From contig JBAIZL010000010.1 of the NCBI GenBank assembly GCA_036971475.1, positions 10,822,026 through 10,886,025 on the forward strand: a DNA stretch of 64,000 nucleotides. Direction: 5' to 3'. This DNA comes from Prosapia bicincta. Taxonomy: Eukaryota > Arthropoda > Insecta > Hemiptera > Cercopidae. Position 1 is the stretch's first letter; the number at the start of each line of letters is the position of its first letter. A program made the translations under genes and the position numbers. The notes under the pieces are model-generated. The model did not search any database. It worked only from the letters and a program-made list of their open reading frames with translations, and was not told the DNA's origin. Below are positions 1-12,632 of the stretch, one piece after another.

Positions 1-163
1 TTTAAAATCAAGCTAATGAAGAGTAACACAAGACAGGCATATAAAATTCTTCATGGGTTTAAAAGTTTTGTTGCTGCATAAATAACTCTGACGCCAATTT
101 GTTTCTAAGTCATGAATTTGGCTGAGAAACGCTTATATATGTTAAAACGTTTTGCAACATAAT

Positions 164-164
<1 letters not shown>

Positions 165-235
<71 letters not shown>

Positions 236-237
236 AC
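165..237. repeat. (AC)n dinucleotide microsatellite
   Basis: An essentially perfect run of AC units begins at about 165. It becomes imperfect near 228-245, where units such as aaac and actcac interrupt it. It is directly visible and typical of animal genomes. The translated His-Thr frame over it has no coding meaning. Confidence 0.97.
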
Positions 238-390
238 TCACTCACTTCTATATATATACTTCTATGACTTGCTCTTATACTGGTGTTGGGTTCACCTCGT
301 CAATGCTGGATGAGATTCTAGCGAAACGTCAGAACTGCGAATTTATGGACTACATAATGAACGGATGTACTCCAGATAGTAACTATTCGT

Positions 391-391
391 C

Positions 392-450
<59 letters not shown>

Positions 451-462
451 TACATATATATT
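391..462. repeat. (TA)n dinucleotide microsatellite
   Basis: A long alternating TA run of about 23 units, followed by interrupted tatacata units to about 462. It lies 150 bp from the (AC)n tract. A similar compound (GT)n(AT)n tract lies at 15253-15290 left of satellite B. Confidence 0.95.
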
Positions 463-801
463 ATAACATAACGTATGAGGCTAAAGAATAAATTGTCGGA
501 AGAAATATTAAGCCAAATCGACCAGAATAGTTCCTAAAATTATGGATAAAGTACATGACCATTGTTCTATTTCCAGTGTAGTCATAAAGGGGCTGGGGAA
601 TCTTTAACAAAAGAAGGGTTCAACTATTTTAAGATAGGACTTTCCAAAATTACTTGGGTTATAATAATGTACCGTTGGGGCAAGCTCTTTGTAGATGGTT
701 ATGGAAATAACCAAATTAACTGAAAATACGTGAGGGGGGAGAGGTTGGAAATGGAAGTGATCGGGGAGTCTTGGAAGATCTTCAGAAGGAGCAGACGTAT
801 T

Positions 802-817
802 GGGGGTGGGGGGGGGG
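802..817 (+). repeat. Guanine homopolymer run
   Basis: Five G, one T, then about ten G, within an AG-rich neighbourhood that starts at about 731. It is directly visible. It could fold into a G-quadruplex with slippage, or it could be a sequencing or assembly soft spot. Confidence 0.8.
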
Positions 818-1064
818 TCAGGTATCAGTAATGTTAATTAGGTATAAATTTTGTTAACCGAATTAAGGGAAATGTATTTTTTAGTATTTGTATAATTTAA
901 AAAAATGCTCAGTAAATAATTTAATAAAGAATTAGTGAAAAATAAGTTAGTTTTGTGAAAGTGCATCGAAGCAGTATCAACGGTCAAGATCCAAGGAATC
1001 AACAAACAATAAGTACTTTTTTTCATTAAAATTCGAAAACAGAAGAAGGACCGAGGCTTGATGT

Positions 1065-1084
1065 CGATGGCCTGTATCATCGAG
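1065..1084. other. Satellite A unit hairpin (first copy shown; once per unit)
   Basis: Each consensus unit carries the perfect 7-bp inverted repeat tcgatgg / ccatcga around a 6-nt loop cctgta, or a 7-nt loop ccttgta in 87-bp units. The length difference therefore falls in the loop and leaves the stem intact. This first copy has one change (tatcatcga) in the right arm. A second, wider inverted repeat in every unit pairs ggacag with ctgtcc across 29 nt. Function is unknown; such dyads are common in satellites. Confidence 0.75.
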
Positions 1085-4000
1085 GACAGTACAATGGTTA
1101 GTGACGTGCAGCGGAATGCTGTCCCACGAGGAAGGACCGTGACTTGATGTCGATGGCCTTGTACCATCGAGGACAGTACAGGGGTTGGTGACGTGCAGCG
1201 GAATGCTGTCCCACGAGGAAGGACAGAGGCTTGATGTCGATGGCCTGTACCATTGAGGACAGTACAGGGGTTGGTGACAGGCAGCAGAATGCTGTCCCAC
1301 GAGGAAGGACAGAGGCTTGATGTCGATGGCCTTGTACCATCGAGGACAGTACAGGGGCTGGGGACGTGCAGCGGAATGCTGTCCCACGAGGAAGGACCGA
1401 GTCTTGATGTCGATGGTCTGTACCATCGAGGACAGTACAGGGGTTGGTGACAGGCAGCAGAATGCTGTCCCACGAGGAAGGACAGAGGCTTGATGTCGAT
1501 GGCCTGTACCATTGAGGACAGTACAGGGGTTAGTGACGTGCAGCGGAATGCTGTCCCACGAGGAAGGACCGAGGCTTGATGTCGATGGCCTTGTACCATC
1601 GAGGACAGTACAGGGGTTAGTGACGGGCAGCGGAATGCTGTCCCACGAGGAAGGACAGAGGTTTGATGTCGATGGCCTGTACCATTGAGGACAGTACAGG
1701 GGTTAGTGACGTGCAGCGGAATGCTGTCCCACGAGGAAGGACCGAGGCTTGATGTCGATGGCCTTGTACCATCGAGGACAGTACAGGGGTTGGTGACAGG
1801 CAGCAGAATGCTGTCCCACGAGGAAGGACAGAGGCTTGATGTCGATGGCCTGTATCATTGAGGACAGTACAGGGGTTGGGGACGTGCAGCGGAATGCTGT
1901 CCCATGAGGAAGGACCGTGGCTTGATGTCTATGGCCTGTACCATCGAGGACAGTACAGGGGTTAGTGACGTGCAGCGGAATGCTGTCCCATGAGGAAGGA
2001 CCGAGGCTTGATGTCGATGGCCTTGTACCATCGAGGACAGTACAGGGGTTGGTGACGGGCAGCGGAATGCTGTCCCATGAGGAAGGACCGTGGCTTGATG
2101 TCGATGGCCTGCACCATCGAGGACAGTACAGGGGTTGGTGACGGGCAGCGGAATGCTGTCCCACGAGGAAGGACCGAGGCTTGATGTCGATGGCCTTGTA
2201 CCATCGAGGACAGTACAGGGGTTGGTGACGTGCAGCGGAATGCTGTCCCATGAGGAAGGACCGTGGCTTGATGTCGATGGCCTGTACCATCGAGGACAGT
2301 ACAGGGGTTAGTGACGTGCAGCGGAATGCTGTCCCACGAGGAAGGACCGAGGCTTGATGTCGATGGCCTTGTACCATCGAGGACAGTACAGGGGTTGGTG
2401 ACGGGCAGCGGAATGCTGTCCCATGAGGAAGGACCGTGGCTTGATGTCGATGGCCTGCACCATCGAGGACAGTACAGGGGTTGGTGACGGGCAGCGGAAT
2501 GCTGTCCCACGAGGAAGGACCGAGGCTTGATGTCGATGGCCTGTACCATCGAGGACAGTACAGGGGTTAGTGACGTGCAGCAGAATGCTGTCCCACGAGG
2601 AAGGACCGAGGCTTGATGTCGATGGCCTGTACCATTGAGGACAGTACAGGGGTTGGTGACGGGAAGCGGAATGCTGTCCCACGAGGAAGGACAGAGGTTT
2701 GATGTCAATGGCCTTGTACCATCGAGGACAGTACAGGGGTTGGTGACAGGCAGCAGAATGCTGTCCCACGAGGAAGGACCGAGGCTTGATGTCGATGGCC
2801 TGTACCATCGAGGACAGTACAGGGGTTGGTGACGTGCAGCGGAATGCTGTCCCACGAGGAAGGACCGAGGCTTGATGTCGATGGCCTTGTACCATCGAGG
2901 ACAGTACAGGGGTTGGTGACAGGCAGCAGAATGCTGTCCCACGACGAAGGACCGAGGCTTGATGTCGATGGCCTGTACCATTGAGGACAGTACAGGGGTT
3001 GGTGACGGGCAGCGGAATGCTGTCCCATAAGGAAGGACCGTGGCTTGATGTCGATGGCCTTGTACCATCGAGGACAGTACAGGGGTTAGTGACGTGCAGC
3101 GGAATGCTGTCCCACGAGGAAGGACCGAGGCTTGATGTCGATGGCCTGTACCATCGAGGACAGTACAGGGGTTAGTGACGTGCAGCGGAATGCTGTCCCA
3201 CGAGGAAGGAGCGAGGCTTGATGTCGATGGCCTTGTACCATCGAGGACAGTACAGGGGTTGGGGACGTGCAGCGGAATGCTGTCCCACGAGGAAGAACAA
3301 AGGTTTGATGTTGATGGCCTTGTACCATCGAGGACAGTACAGGGGTTGGTGACGGGCAGCGGAATGCTGTCCCGCGAGGAAGGACCGTGACTTGATGTCG
3401 ATGGCCTGTACCATCGAGGACAGTACAGAGGTTGGTGACGTGCAGCGGAATGCTGTCCCACGAGGAAGGACCGAGGCTTGATGTCGATGGCCTTGTACCA
3501 TCGAGGACAGTACAGGGGTTGGTGACGGGCAGCGGAATGCTGTCCTGCGAGGAAGGACCGTGGCTTGATGTCGATGGCCTGTACCATTGAGGACAGTACA
3601 TGGGTTGGGGACGTGTAGCGGAATGCTGTCCCACGAGGAAGGACAGAGGTTTGATGTCAATGGCCTTGTACCATCGAGGACAGTACAGGGGTTGGTGACG
3701 GGCAGCGGAATGCTGTCCCGCGAGGAAGGACCGTGACTTGATGCCGATGGCCTGTACCATCGAGGACAGTACAGGGGTTGGTGACGTGCAGCGGAATGCT
3801 GTCCCACGAGGAAGGACCGAGGCTTGATGTCGATGGCCTTGTACCATCGAGGACAGTACAGGGGTTAGTGACGTGCAGCGGAATGCTGTCCCATGAGGAA
3901 GGACCGTGGTTTGATGTCGATGGCCTTGTACCATCGAGGACAGTACAGGGGTTGGTGACGGGCAGCGGAATGCTGTCTCGCGAGGAAGGACCGAGGTTTG

Positions 4001-7000
4001 ATGTCGATGGCCTGTACCATCGAAGACAGTACAGGGGTTGGTGATGTGCAGCGGAATGCTGTCCCACGAGGAAGGACCGAGGCTTGATGTCGATGGCCTG
4101 TACCATCGAGGACAGTACAGGGGTTGGTGACGGGCAGCGGAATGCTGTCTCGCGAGGAAGGACCGTGGTTTGATGTCGATGGCCTGTACCATCGAGGACA
4201 GTACAGGGGTTGGTGACAGGCAGCGGAATGCTGTCCTGCGAGGAAGGACCGTGGCTTGATGTCGCTTTCCTGTACCATTGAGGACAGTACATGGGTTGGG
4301 GACGTGCAGCGGAATGCTGTCCCACGAGGAAGGACAGAGGTTTGATGTTGATGGCCTTGTACCATCGAGGACAGTATAGGGGTTGGTGACGGGCAGCGGA
4401 ATGCTGTCCCGCGAGGAAGGACCGTGACTTGATGTCGATGGCCTGTACCATCGAGGACAGTACAGGGGTTGGTGATGTGCAGCGGAATGCTGTCCCACTA
4501 GGAAGGACCGAGGCTTGATGTCGATGGCCTTGTACCATCGAGGACAGTACAGGGGTTGGTGACGGGCAGCGGAATGCTGTCCTGCGAGGAAGGACCGTGG
4601 CTTGATGTCGATGGCCTGTACCATTGAGGACAGTACATGGGTTGGGGACGTGCAGCGGAATGCTGTCCCACGAGGAAGGACAGAGGTTTGATGTCAATGG
4701 CCTTGTACCATCGAGGACAGTACAGGGGTTGGTGACGGGCAGCGGAATGCTGTCCCGCGAGGAAGGACCGTGACTTGATGTCGATGGCCTGTACCATCGA
4801 GGACAGTACAGGGGTTAGTGACGTGCAGCGGAATGCTGTCCCACGAGGAAGGACCGAGGCTTGATGTCGATGGCCTTGTACCATCGAGGACAGTACAGGG
4901 GTTGGTGACGGGCAGCGGAATGCTGTCTCGCGAGGAAGGACCATGGTTTGATGTCGATGGCCTGTACCATCGAGGACAGTACAGGGGTTGGTGACGTGCA
5001 GCGGAATGCTGTCCCACGAGGAAGGACCGAGGCTTGATGTCGATGGCCTTGTACCATCGAGGACAGTACAGGGGTTGGTGGCGTGCAGCGGAATGCTGTC
5101 CCGCGAGGAAGGACCGTGGCTTGATGTCGATGCCCTGTACCATCGAGGACAGTACAGGGGTTGGTGACGTGCAGCGGAATGCTGTCCCACGAGGAAGGAC
5201 CGAGGCTTGATGTCGATGGCCTTGTACCATCGAGGACAGTACAGGGGTTGGTGACGGGCAGCGGAATGCTGTCCCGCGAGGAAGGACCGAGGCTTGATTT
5301 CGATGGTCTGTACCATCGAGGACAGTACAGGGGTCGGTGACGGGTAGCGGAATGCTGTCCCGCGAGGAAGGACCGTGGCTTGATGTCGATGGCCTGTACC
5401 ATCGAGGACAGTACAGGAGTTTGGGACGTGCAGCGGAATGCTGTCCTACGAGGAGGGACAGAGGTTTGATGTCGATGGCCTGTACCATCGTGGACATTAC
5501 AGGGGTTGGTGACGTGCAGCGGAATGATGTCCCACGAGGAAGGACCGAGGCTTGATGTCGATGGCCTTGTACCATCGAGGACAGTACAGGGGTTGGTGAC
5601 GGGCAGCGGAATGCTGTCCCGCGAGGAAGGACCGTGACTTGATGTCGATGGCCTGTACCATCGAGGACAGTACAGGGGTTGGTGATGTGCCGCGGAATGC
5701 TGTCCCACGAGGAAGGACCGAGGCTTGATGTCGATGGCCTTGTACCATCGAGGACAGTACAGGGGTTGGTGACGGGCAGCGGAATGCTCTCCCGCGAGGA
5801 AGGACCATGGCTTGATGTCGATGGCCTGTACCATAGAGGACAGTACAGGGGTTGGTAACGTGCAGCGGAATGCTGTCCCACGAGGAGGGACCGAGGCTTG
5901 ATGTCGATGGCCTTGTACCATCGCGGATAGTACAGGGGTTGGTGACGGGCAGCGGAATACTATCCCGCGAGAAAGGACCGTGGCTTGATGTCGATGGTCT
6001 GTACCATCGACGACAGTACAAAGGTTGGTGACGGGCAGCGGAATGCTGTCCCGCGAGGAAGAACCGTGGCTTGATGTCGATGGCCTGTACCATCGAGAAC
6101 AGTACAGGGGTTGGTGACGTGCAGCGGAATGCTGTCCCACGAGGAAGGACCGAGGCTTGATGTCGATGGCCTGCACCATCGAGGACAGTACAGGGGTTGG
6201 TGACGGGCAGCGGAATACTATCCCGCGAGAAAGGACCGTGGCTTGATGTCGATGGCCTGTACCATCGAGGACAGTACAGGGGTTAATGACGTGCAGCGGA
6301 ATGCTGTCCCATGCGGAAGGACCGTGGCATGATGTCGATGGCCTTATACCATTGAGGACAGTACAGGGGTTGGTGACGTGCAGCGGAATACTGTCCCGCG
6401 AGGAAGGACCGTGAATTGATGTCGATGGCCTGTACCATCGAGGACAGTACAGGGGTTAGTGACGTGCAGCGGAATGCTGTCCCACGAGGAATGACCGAGG
6501 CTTGATGTCGATGGCCTTGTACCATCGAGGACAGTACAGGGGTTAGTGACGTGCAGCGGAATGCTGTCCCACGAGGAAGGACCGTGACTTGATGTCGATG
6601 GCCTGTACCATCGAGGACAGTAGAGGGGTTAGTGACGTGCAGCGGAATGCTGTCCCTTGAGGAAGGACCGTGGCTTGATGTCGATGGCCTTGTACCATTG
6701 AGGACAATATAGGGGTTGGTGACGTGCAGCGGAATACTGTCCTGCGAGGAAGGACCGTGACTTGATGTCGATGGCCTGTACCATCGAGGACAGTACAGGA
6801 GTTAGTGACGTGCAGCGGAATGCTGTCCCACGAGGAAGGACCGAGGCTTGATGTCGATGGCCTTGTACCATCGAGGACAGTAGAGGGGTTAGTGACGTGC
6901 AGCGGAATGCTGTCCCATGAGGAATGACTGTGACTTGATGTCGATGGCCTGTACCATCGAGGACAGTACAGGGGTTAGTGACGTGCAGCGGAATGCTGTC

Positions 7001-7216
7001 CCATGAGGGATGACTGTGACTTGATGTCGATGGCCTTGTACCATCGAGGACAGTACAGGGGTTAGTGACGGGCAGCGGAATGCTGTCCCATGAGGAAGGA
7101 CCGAGGCTTGATGTCGATGGCCTGTACCATCGAGGACAGTACAGGGGTTGGTGACGTGCAGCGGAATGCTGTCCCACGAGGAAGGACCGAGGCTTGATTT
7201 CGATGGTCTGTACCAT

Positions 7217-8340
7217 CGAGGACAGTACAGGGGTTAGTGACGTGCAGCGGAATGCTGTCCCATGAGGAATGACTGTGACTTGATGTCGATGGCCTGTACC
7301 ATCGAGGACAGTACAGGGGTTAGTGACGTGCAGCGGAATGCTGTCCCATGAGGAATGACTGTGACTTGATGTCGATGGTCTGTACCATCGAGGACAGTAC
7401 AGGGGTTAGTGACGTGCAGCGGAATGCTGTCCCATGAGGAATGACTGTGACTTGATGTCGATGGCCTGTACCATCGAGGACAGTACAGGGGTTAGTGACG
7501 TGCAGCGGAATGCTGTCCCATGAGGAATGACTGTGACTTGATGTCGATGGCCTGTACCATCGAGGACAGTACAGGGGTTAGTGACGTGCAGCGGAATGCT
7601 GTCCCATGAGGAATGACTGTGACTTGATGTCGATGGCCTGTACCATCGAGGACAGTACAGGGGTTAGTGACGTGCAGCGGAATGCTGTCCCATGAGGAAT
7701 GACTGTGACTTGATGTCGATGGCCTGTACCATCGAGGACAGTACAGGGGTTAGTGACGTGCAGCGGAATGCTGTCCCATGAGGAATGACTGTGACTTGAT
7801 GTCGATGGTCTGTACCATCGAGGACAGTACAGGGGTTAGTGACGTGCAGCGGAATGCTGTCCCATGAGGAATGACTGTGACTTGATGTCGATGGCCTGTA
7901 CCATCGAGGACAGTACAGGGGTTAGTGACGTGCAGCGGAATGCTGTCCCATGAGGAATGACTGTGACTTGATGTCGATGGCCTGTACCATCGAGGACAGT
8001 ACAGGGGTTAGTGACGTGCAGCGGAATGCTGTCCCATGAGGAATGACTGTGACTTGATGTCGATGGCCTGTACCATCGAGGACAGTACAGGGGTTAGTGA
8101 CGTGCAGCGGAATGCTGTCCCATGAGGAATGACTGTGACTTGATGTAGATGGTCTGTACCATCGAGGACAGTACAGGGGTTAGTGACGTGCAGCGGAATG
8201 CTGTCCCATGAGGAATGACTGTGACTTGATGTCGATGGCCTGTACCATCGAGGACAGTACAGGGGTTAGTGACGTGCAGCGGAATGCTGTCCCATGAGGA
8301 ATGACTGTGACTTGATGTCGATGGCCTTGTACCATCGAGG
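7217..8340. repeat. Homogenised sub-array of satellite A, about 13 units
   Basis: Successive 86-bp units here are nearly identical: all carry ccatgaggaatgactgtgac and ggttagtgac. The only recurrent difference I see is gatggtctg for gatggcctg (at about 7374, 7804 and 8148), plus gatgtagatgg at about 8143. The variant positions are 430 and 344 bp apart (5 and 4 units). This looks like a recent local expansion of one unit type. Confidence 0.85.
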
Positions 8341-9172
8341 ACAGTACAGGGGTTAGTGACGTGCAGCGGAATGCTGTCCCATGAGGAAGGACCGAGGCTT
8401 GATGTCGATGGCCTGTACCATCGAGGACAGTACAGGGGTTGGTGACGTGCAGCGGAATGCTGTCCCACGAGGAAGGACCGAGGCTTGATTTCGATGGTCT
8501 GTACCATCGAGGACAGTACAGGGGTTAGTGACGTGCAGCGGAATGCTGTCCCATGAGGAAGGACCGTGGCTTGATGTCGATGGCCTGTACCATCGAGGAC
8601 AGTACAGGGGTTGGTGACGGGCAGCGGAATGCTGTCCAATGAGGAAGGACCGTGGCTTGATGTCGATGGCCTTGTACCATCGAGGACAGTACAGGGGTTG
8701 GTGACGGGCAGCGGAATGCTGTCCCATGAGGAAGGACTGTGACTTGATGTCGATGGCCTTGTACCATCGAGGACAGTACAGGGGTTGGTGACGGGCAGCG
8801 GAATGCTGTCCCATGAGGAAGGACCGTGGCTTGATGTCGATGGCCTGTACCATCGAGGACAGTACAGGGGTTGGTGACGGGCAGCGGAATGCTGTCCCAT
8901 GAGGAATGACTGTGACTTGATGTCGATGGCCTTGTACCATCGAGGACAGTACAGGGGTTGGTGACGGGCAGCGGAATGCTGTCCCATGAGGAAGGACTGT
9001 GACTTGATGTCGATGGTCTGTACCATCGAGGACAGTACAGGGGTTGGTGACGGGCAGCGGAATGCTGTCCCATGAGGAATGACTGTGACTTGATGTCGAT
9101 GGCCTGTACCATCGAGGACAGTACAGGGGTTAGTGACGTGCAGCGGAATGCTGTCCCATGAGGAAGGACCGA

Positions 9173-10644
9173 GGCTTGATGTCGATGGCCTTATACCATC
9201 GAGGACAGTACAGGGGTTAGTGACGTGCAGCGGAATGCTGTCCCATGAGGAAGGACCGAGGCTTGATGTCGATGGTCTGTACCATCGAGGACAGTACAGG
9301 GGTAGGTGACGTGCAGCGGAATGCTGTCCCATGAGGAATGACTGTGACTTGATGTCGATGGCCTTGTACCATCGAGGACAGTACAGGGGTTAGTGACGTG
9401 CAGCGGAATGCTGTCCCATGAGGAATGACTGTGACTTGATGTCGATGGCCTGTACCATCGAGGACAGTACAGGGGTTAGTGACGTGCAGCGGAATGCTGT
9501 CCCATGAGGAAGGACCGTGGCTTGATGTCGATGGCCTTGTACCATCAAGGACAGTACAGGGGTTGGTGACGGGCAGCGGAATGCTGTCCCATGAAGAAGG
9601 ACCGTGGCTTGATGTCGATGGCCTGTACCATCGAGGACAGTACAGGGGTTAGTGACGTGCAGCGGAATGCTGTCCCATGAGGAAGGACCGTGGCTTGATG
9701 TCGATGGCCTGTACCATCGAGGACAGTACAGGGGTTAGTGACGTGCAGCGGAATGCTGTCCCATGAGGAAGGACCGAGGCTTGATGTCGATGGCCTTATA
9801 CCATCGAGGACAGTACAGGGGTTAGTGACGTGCAGCGGAATGCTGTCCCATGAGGAAGGACCGAATCTTGATGTCGATGGCCTGTACCATCGAGGACAGT
9901 ACAGGGGTTAGTGATGTGCAGCGGAATGCTGTCCCATGAGGAAGGACCGTGGCTTGATGTCGATGGCCTTGTACCATCGAGGACAGTACAGGGGTTGGTG
10001 ACGGGCAGCGGAATGCTGTCCCATGAGGAAGGACCGTGGCTTGATATCGATGGCCTGTACCATCGAGGACAGTACAGGTGTTAGTGACGTGCAGCGGAAT
10101 GCTGTCCCATGAGGAAGGACCGTGGCTCGATGCCGATGGCCTTGTACCATCGAGGACAGTACAGGGGTTGGTGACGGGCAGCGGAATGCTGTCCCATGAG
10201 GAAGGACCGTGGCTTGATGTCGATGGCCTTGTACCATCGAGGACAGTACAGGGGTTGGTGACGGGCAGCGGAATGCTGTCCCATGAGGAAGGACCGTGGC
10301 TTGATGCCGATGGCCTTGTACCATCGAGGACAGTACAGGGGTTGGTGACGGGCAGCGGAATGCTGTCCCATGAGGAAGGACCGTGGCTTGATGTCGATGG
10401 CCTTGTACCATCGAGGACAGTACAGGGGTTGGTGACGGGCAGCGGAATGCTGTCCCATGAGGAAGGACCGTGGCTTGATGTCGATGGCCTGCACCATCGA
10501 GGACAGTACAGGGGTTGGTGACGTGCAGCGGAATGCTGTCCCACGAGGAAGGACCGAGGCTTGATGTCGATGGCCTTGTACCATCGAGGACAGTACAGGG
10601 GTTGGTGACGTGCAGCGGAATGCTGTCCCGCGAGGAAGGACCGT
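9173..10644. repeat. 1472-bp duplicated block in satellite A, copy 1
   Basis: Seventeen units whose private variants recur exactly 1472 bp downstream. Examples are accatcaagg at 9541 and 11013, ttgatatcga at 10041 and 11513, acagtacaggtgttag at 10069 and 11541, and ccttatacc at 9189 and 10661. The left limit is set by the change from gaggcttg to gtggcttg at about 9173. Confidence 0.9.
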
Positions 10645-12116
10645 GGCTTGATGTCGATGGCCTTATACCATCGAGGACAGTACAGGGGTTAGTGACGTGC
10701 AGCGGAATGCTGTCCCATGAGGAAGGACCGAGGCTTGATGTCGATGGTCTGTACCATCGAGGACAGTACAGGGGTAGGTGACGTGCAGCGGAATGCTGTC
10801 CCATGAGGAATGACTGTGACTTGATGTCGATGGCCTTGTACCATCGAGGACAGTACAGGGGTTAGTGACGTGCAGCGGAATGCTGTCCCATGAGGAATGA
10901 CTGTGACTTGATGTCGATGGCCTGTACCATCGAGGACAGTACAGGGGTTAGTGACGTGCAGCGGAATGCTGTCCCATGAGGAAGGACCGTGGCTTGATGT
11001 CGATGGCCTTGTACCATCAAGGACAGTACAGGGGTTGGTGACGGGCAGCGGAATGCTGTCCCATGAAGAAGGACCGTGGCTTGATGTCGATGGCCTGTAC
11101 CATCGAGGACAGTACAGGGGTTAGTGACGTGCAGCGGAATGCTGTCCCATGAGGAAGGACCGTGGCTTGATGTCGATGGCCTGTACCATCGAGGACAGTA
11201 CAGGGGTTAGTGACGTGCAGCGGAATGCTGTCCCATGAGGAAGGACCGAGGCTTGATGTCGATGGCCTTATACCATCGAGGACAGTACAGGGGTTAGTGA
11301 CGTGCAGCGGAATGCTGTCCCATGAGGAAGGACCGAATCTTGATGTCGATGGCCTGTACCATCGAGGACAGTACAGGGGTTAGTGATGTGCAGCGGAATG
11401 CTGTCCCATGAGGAAGGACCGTGGCTTGATGTCGATGGCCTTGTACCATCGAGGACAGTACAGGGGTTGGTGACGGGCAGCGGAATGCTGTCCCATGAGG
11501 AAGGACCGTGGCTTGATATCGATGGCCTGTACCATCGAGGACAGTACAGGTGTTAGTGACGTGCAGCGGAATGCTGTCCCATGAGGAAGGACCGTGGCTC
11601 GATGCCGATGGCCTTGTACCATCGAGGACAGTACAGGGGTTGGTGACGGGCAGCGGAATGCTGTCCCATGAGGAAGGACCGTGGCTTGATGTCGATGGCC
11701 TTGTACCATCGAGGACAGTACAGGGGTTGGTGACGGGCAGCGGAATGCTGTCCCATGAGGAAGGACCGTGGCTTGATGCCGATGGCCTTGTACCATCGAG
11801 GACAGTACAGGGGTTGGTGACGGGCAGCGGAATGCTGTCCCATGAGGAAGGACCGTGGCTTGATGTCGATGGCCTTGTACCATCGAGGACAGTACAGGGG
11901 TTGGTGACGGGCAGCGGAATGCTGTCCCATGAGGAAGGACCGTGGCTTGATGTCGATGGCCTGCACCATCGAGGACAGTACAGGGGTTGGTGACGTGCAG
12001 CGGAATGCTGTCCCACGAGGAAGGACCGAGGCTTGATGTCGATGGCCTTGTACCATCGAGGACAGTACAGGGGTTGGTGACGTGCAGCGGAATGCTGTCC
12101 CGCGAGGAAGGACCGT
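10645..12116. repeat. 1472-bp duplicated block in satellite A, copy 2
   Basis: Directly abuts copy 1 in the same orientation, and I found no difference at the positions compared. It ends at about 12116, after which the unit centre reads cctgtacc where copy 1 begins with ccttatacc. It is either a recent unequal exchange of 17 units or an assembly duplication. Confidence 0.9.
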
Positions 12117-12632
12117 GGCTTGATGTCGATGGCCTGTACCATCGAGGACAGTACAGGGGTTGGTGACGTGCAGCGGAATGCTGTCCCACGAGGAAGGACC
12201 GAGGCTTGACGTCGATGGCCTGTACCATCGAGGACAGTACAGGGGTTGGTGACGGGCAGCGGAATGCTGTCCCGCGAGGAAGGACCGTGGTTTGATGTCG
12301 ATGGCCTGCACCATCGAGGACAGTACAGGGGTTGGTGACGGGCAGCGGAATGCTGTCCCGCGAGGAAGGACCGAGGCTTGATGTCGATGGCCTTGTACCA
12401 TCGAGGACAGTACAGGGGTTGGTGATGGGCAGCGGAATGCTGTCCCGCGAGGAAGGACCGTGGCTTGATGTCGATGGCCTGTACCATCGAGGACAGTACA
12501 GGGGTTGGTGACGTGCAGCGGAATGCTGTCCCATGAGGAAGGACCGTGGTTTGATGCCGATGGCCCTGTACCATCGAGGACAGTACAGGGGTTGGTGACG
12601 GGCAGCGGAATGCTGTCCCACGAGGAAGGACC

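Larger units (their letters stand above)
1..1044. other. AT-rich unique flank left of satellite A
   Basis: Non-repetitive AT-rich sequence apart from two long microsatellites (listed separately) and a G-run. The stretch 238-390 between the microsatellites is open in the plus frame that contains MLDEILAKRQNCEFMDYIMN, but most of that 109-codon frame is translated AC and TA repeat. It has no splice-site or start context that would support a gene. From 463 to 1044 I see no gene, RNA or mobile-element signature. Confidence 0.7.
1045..12632. repeat. Satellite A: 86/87-bp tandem repeat array, about 134 units
   Basis: A continuous head-to-tail array. On the plus strand each unit reads, in order, ggaccgaggcttgatg, tcgatggcctgtaccatcga, ggacagtacaggggttggtg, acgtgcagcggaatg and ctgtcccacgaggaa. 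Units are 86 bp, or 87 bp when the centre reads ccttgtacc instead of cctgtacc. In much of the left part the two lengths alternate, giving a roughly 173-bp dimer. GC is about 59% with six CpGs per consensus unit. Recurrent variants are cacgagg/catgagg/cgcgagg, accgagg/accgtgg, ggttggtgac/ggttagtgac, gacgtgc/gacgggc, and ggaatgactgtgac in place of ggaaggaccgaggc. The left edge follows gaaaacagaagaa; the right edge ends at ggaccg before cgtaactgaacg. Long minus-strand open frames across it are by-products of the repeat. Confidence 0.98.

Noticed and set aside
162..491. A 109-codon plus frame beginning with His-Thr repeats
   Set aside because: Its first part is translated (AC)n and its last part (TA)n. 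Only about 50 codons between them are non-repetitive, with no domain recognised.
838..6179. Overlapping minus-strand reading frames of 80-541 codons rich in VQAIDIKPRSFL and GQHSAARHQPLYCPRW
   Set aside because: They are translations of satellite A in three rotating frames. The same peptide words appear in every frame order, overlap each other on both strands, and follow the 86/87-bp unit. There is no start context, splice site or flanking gene.
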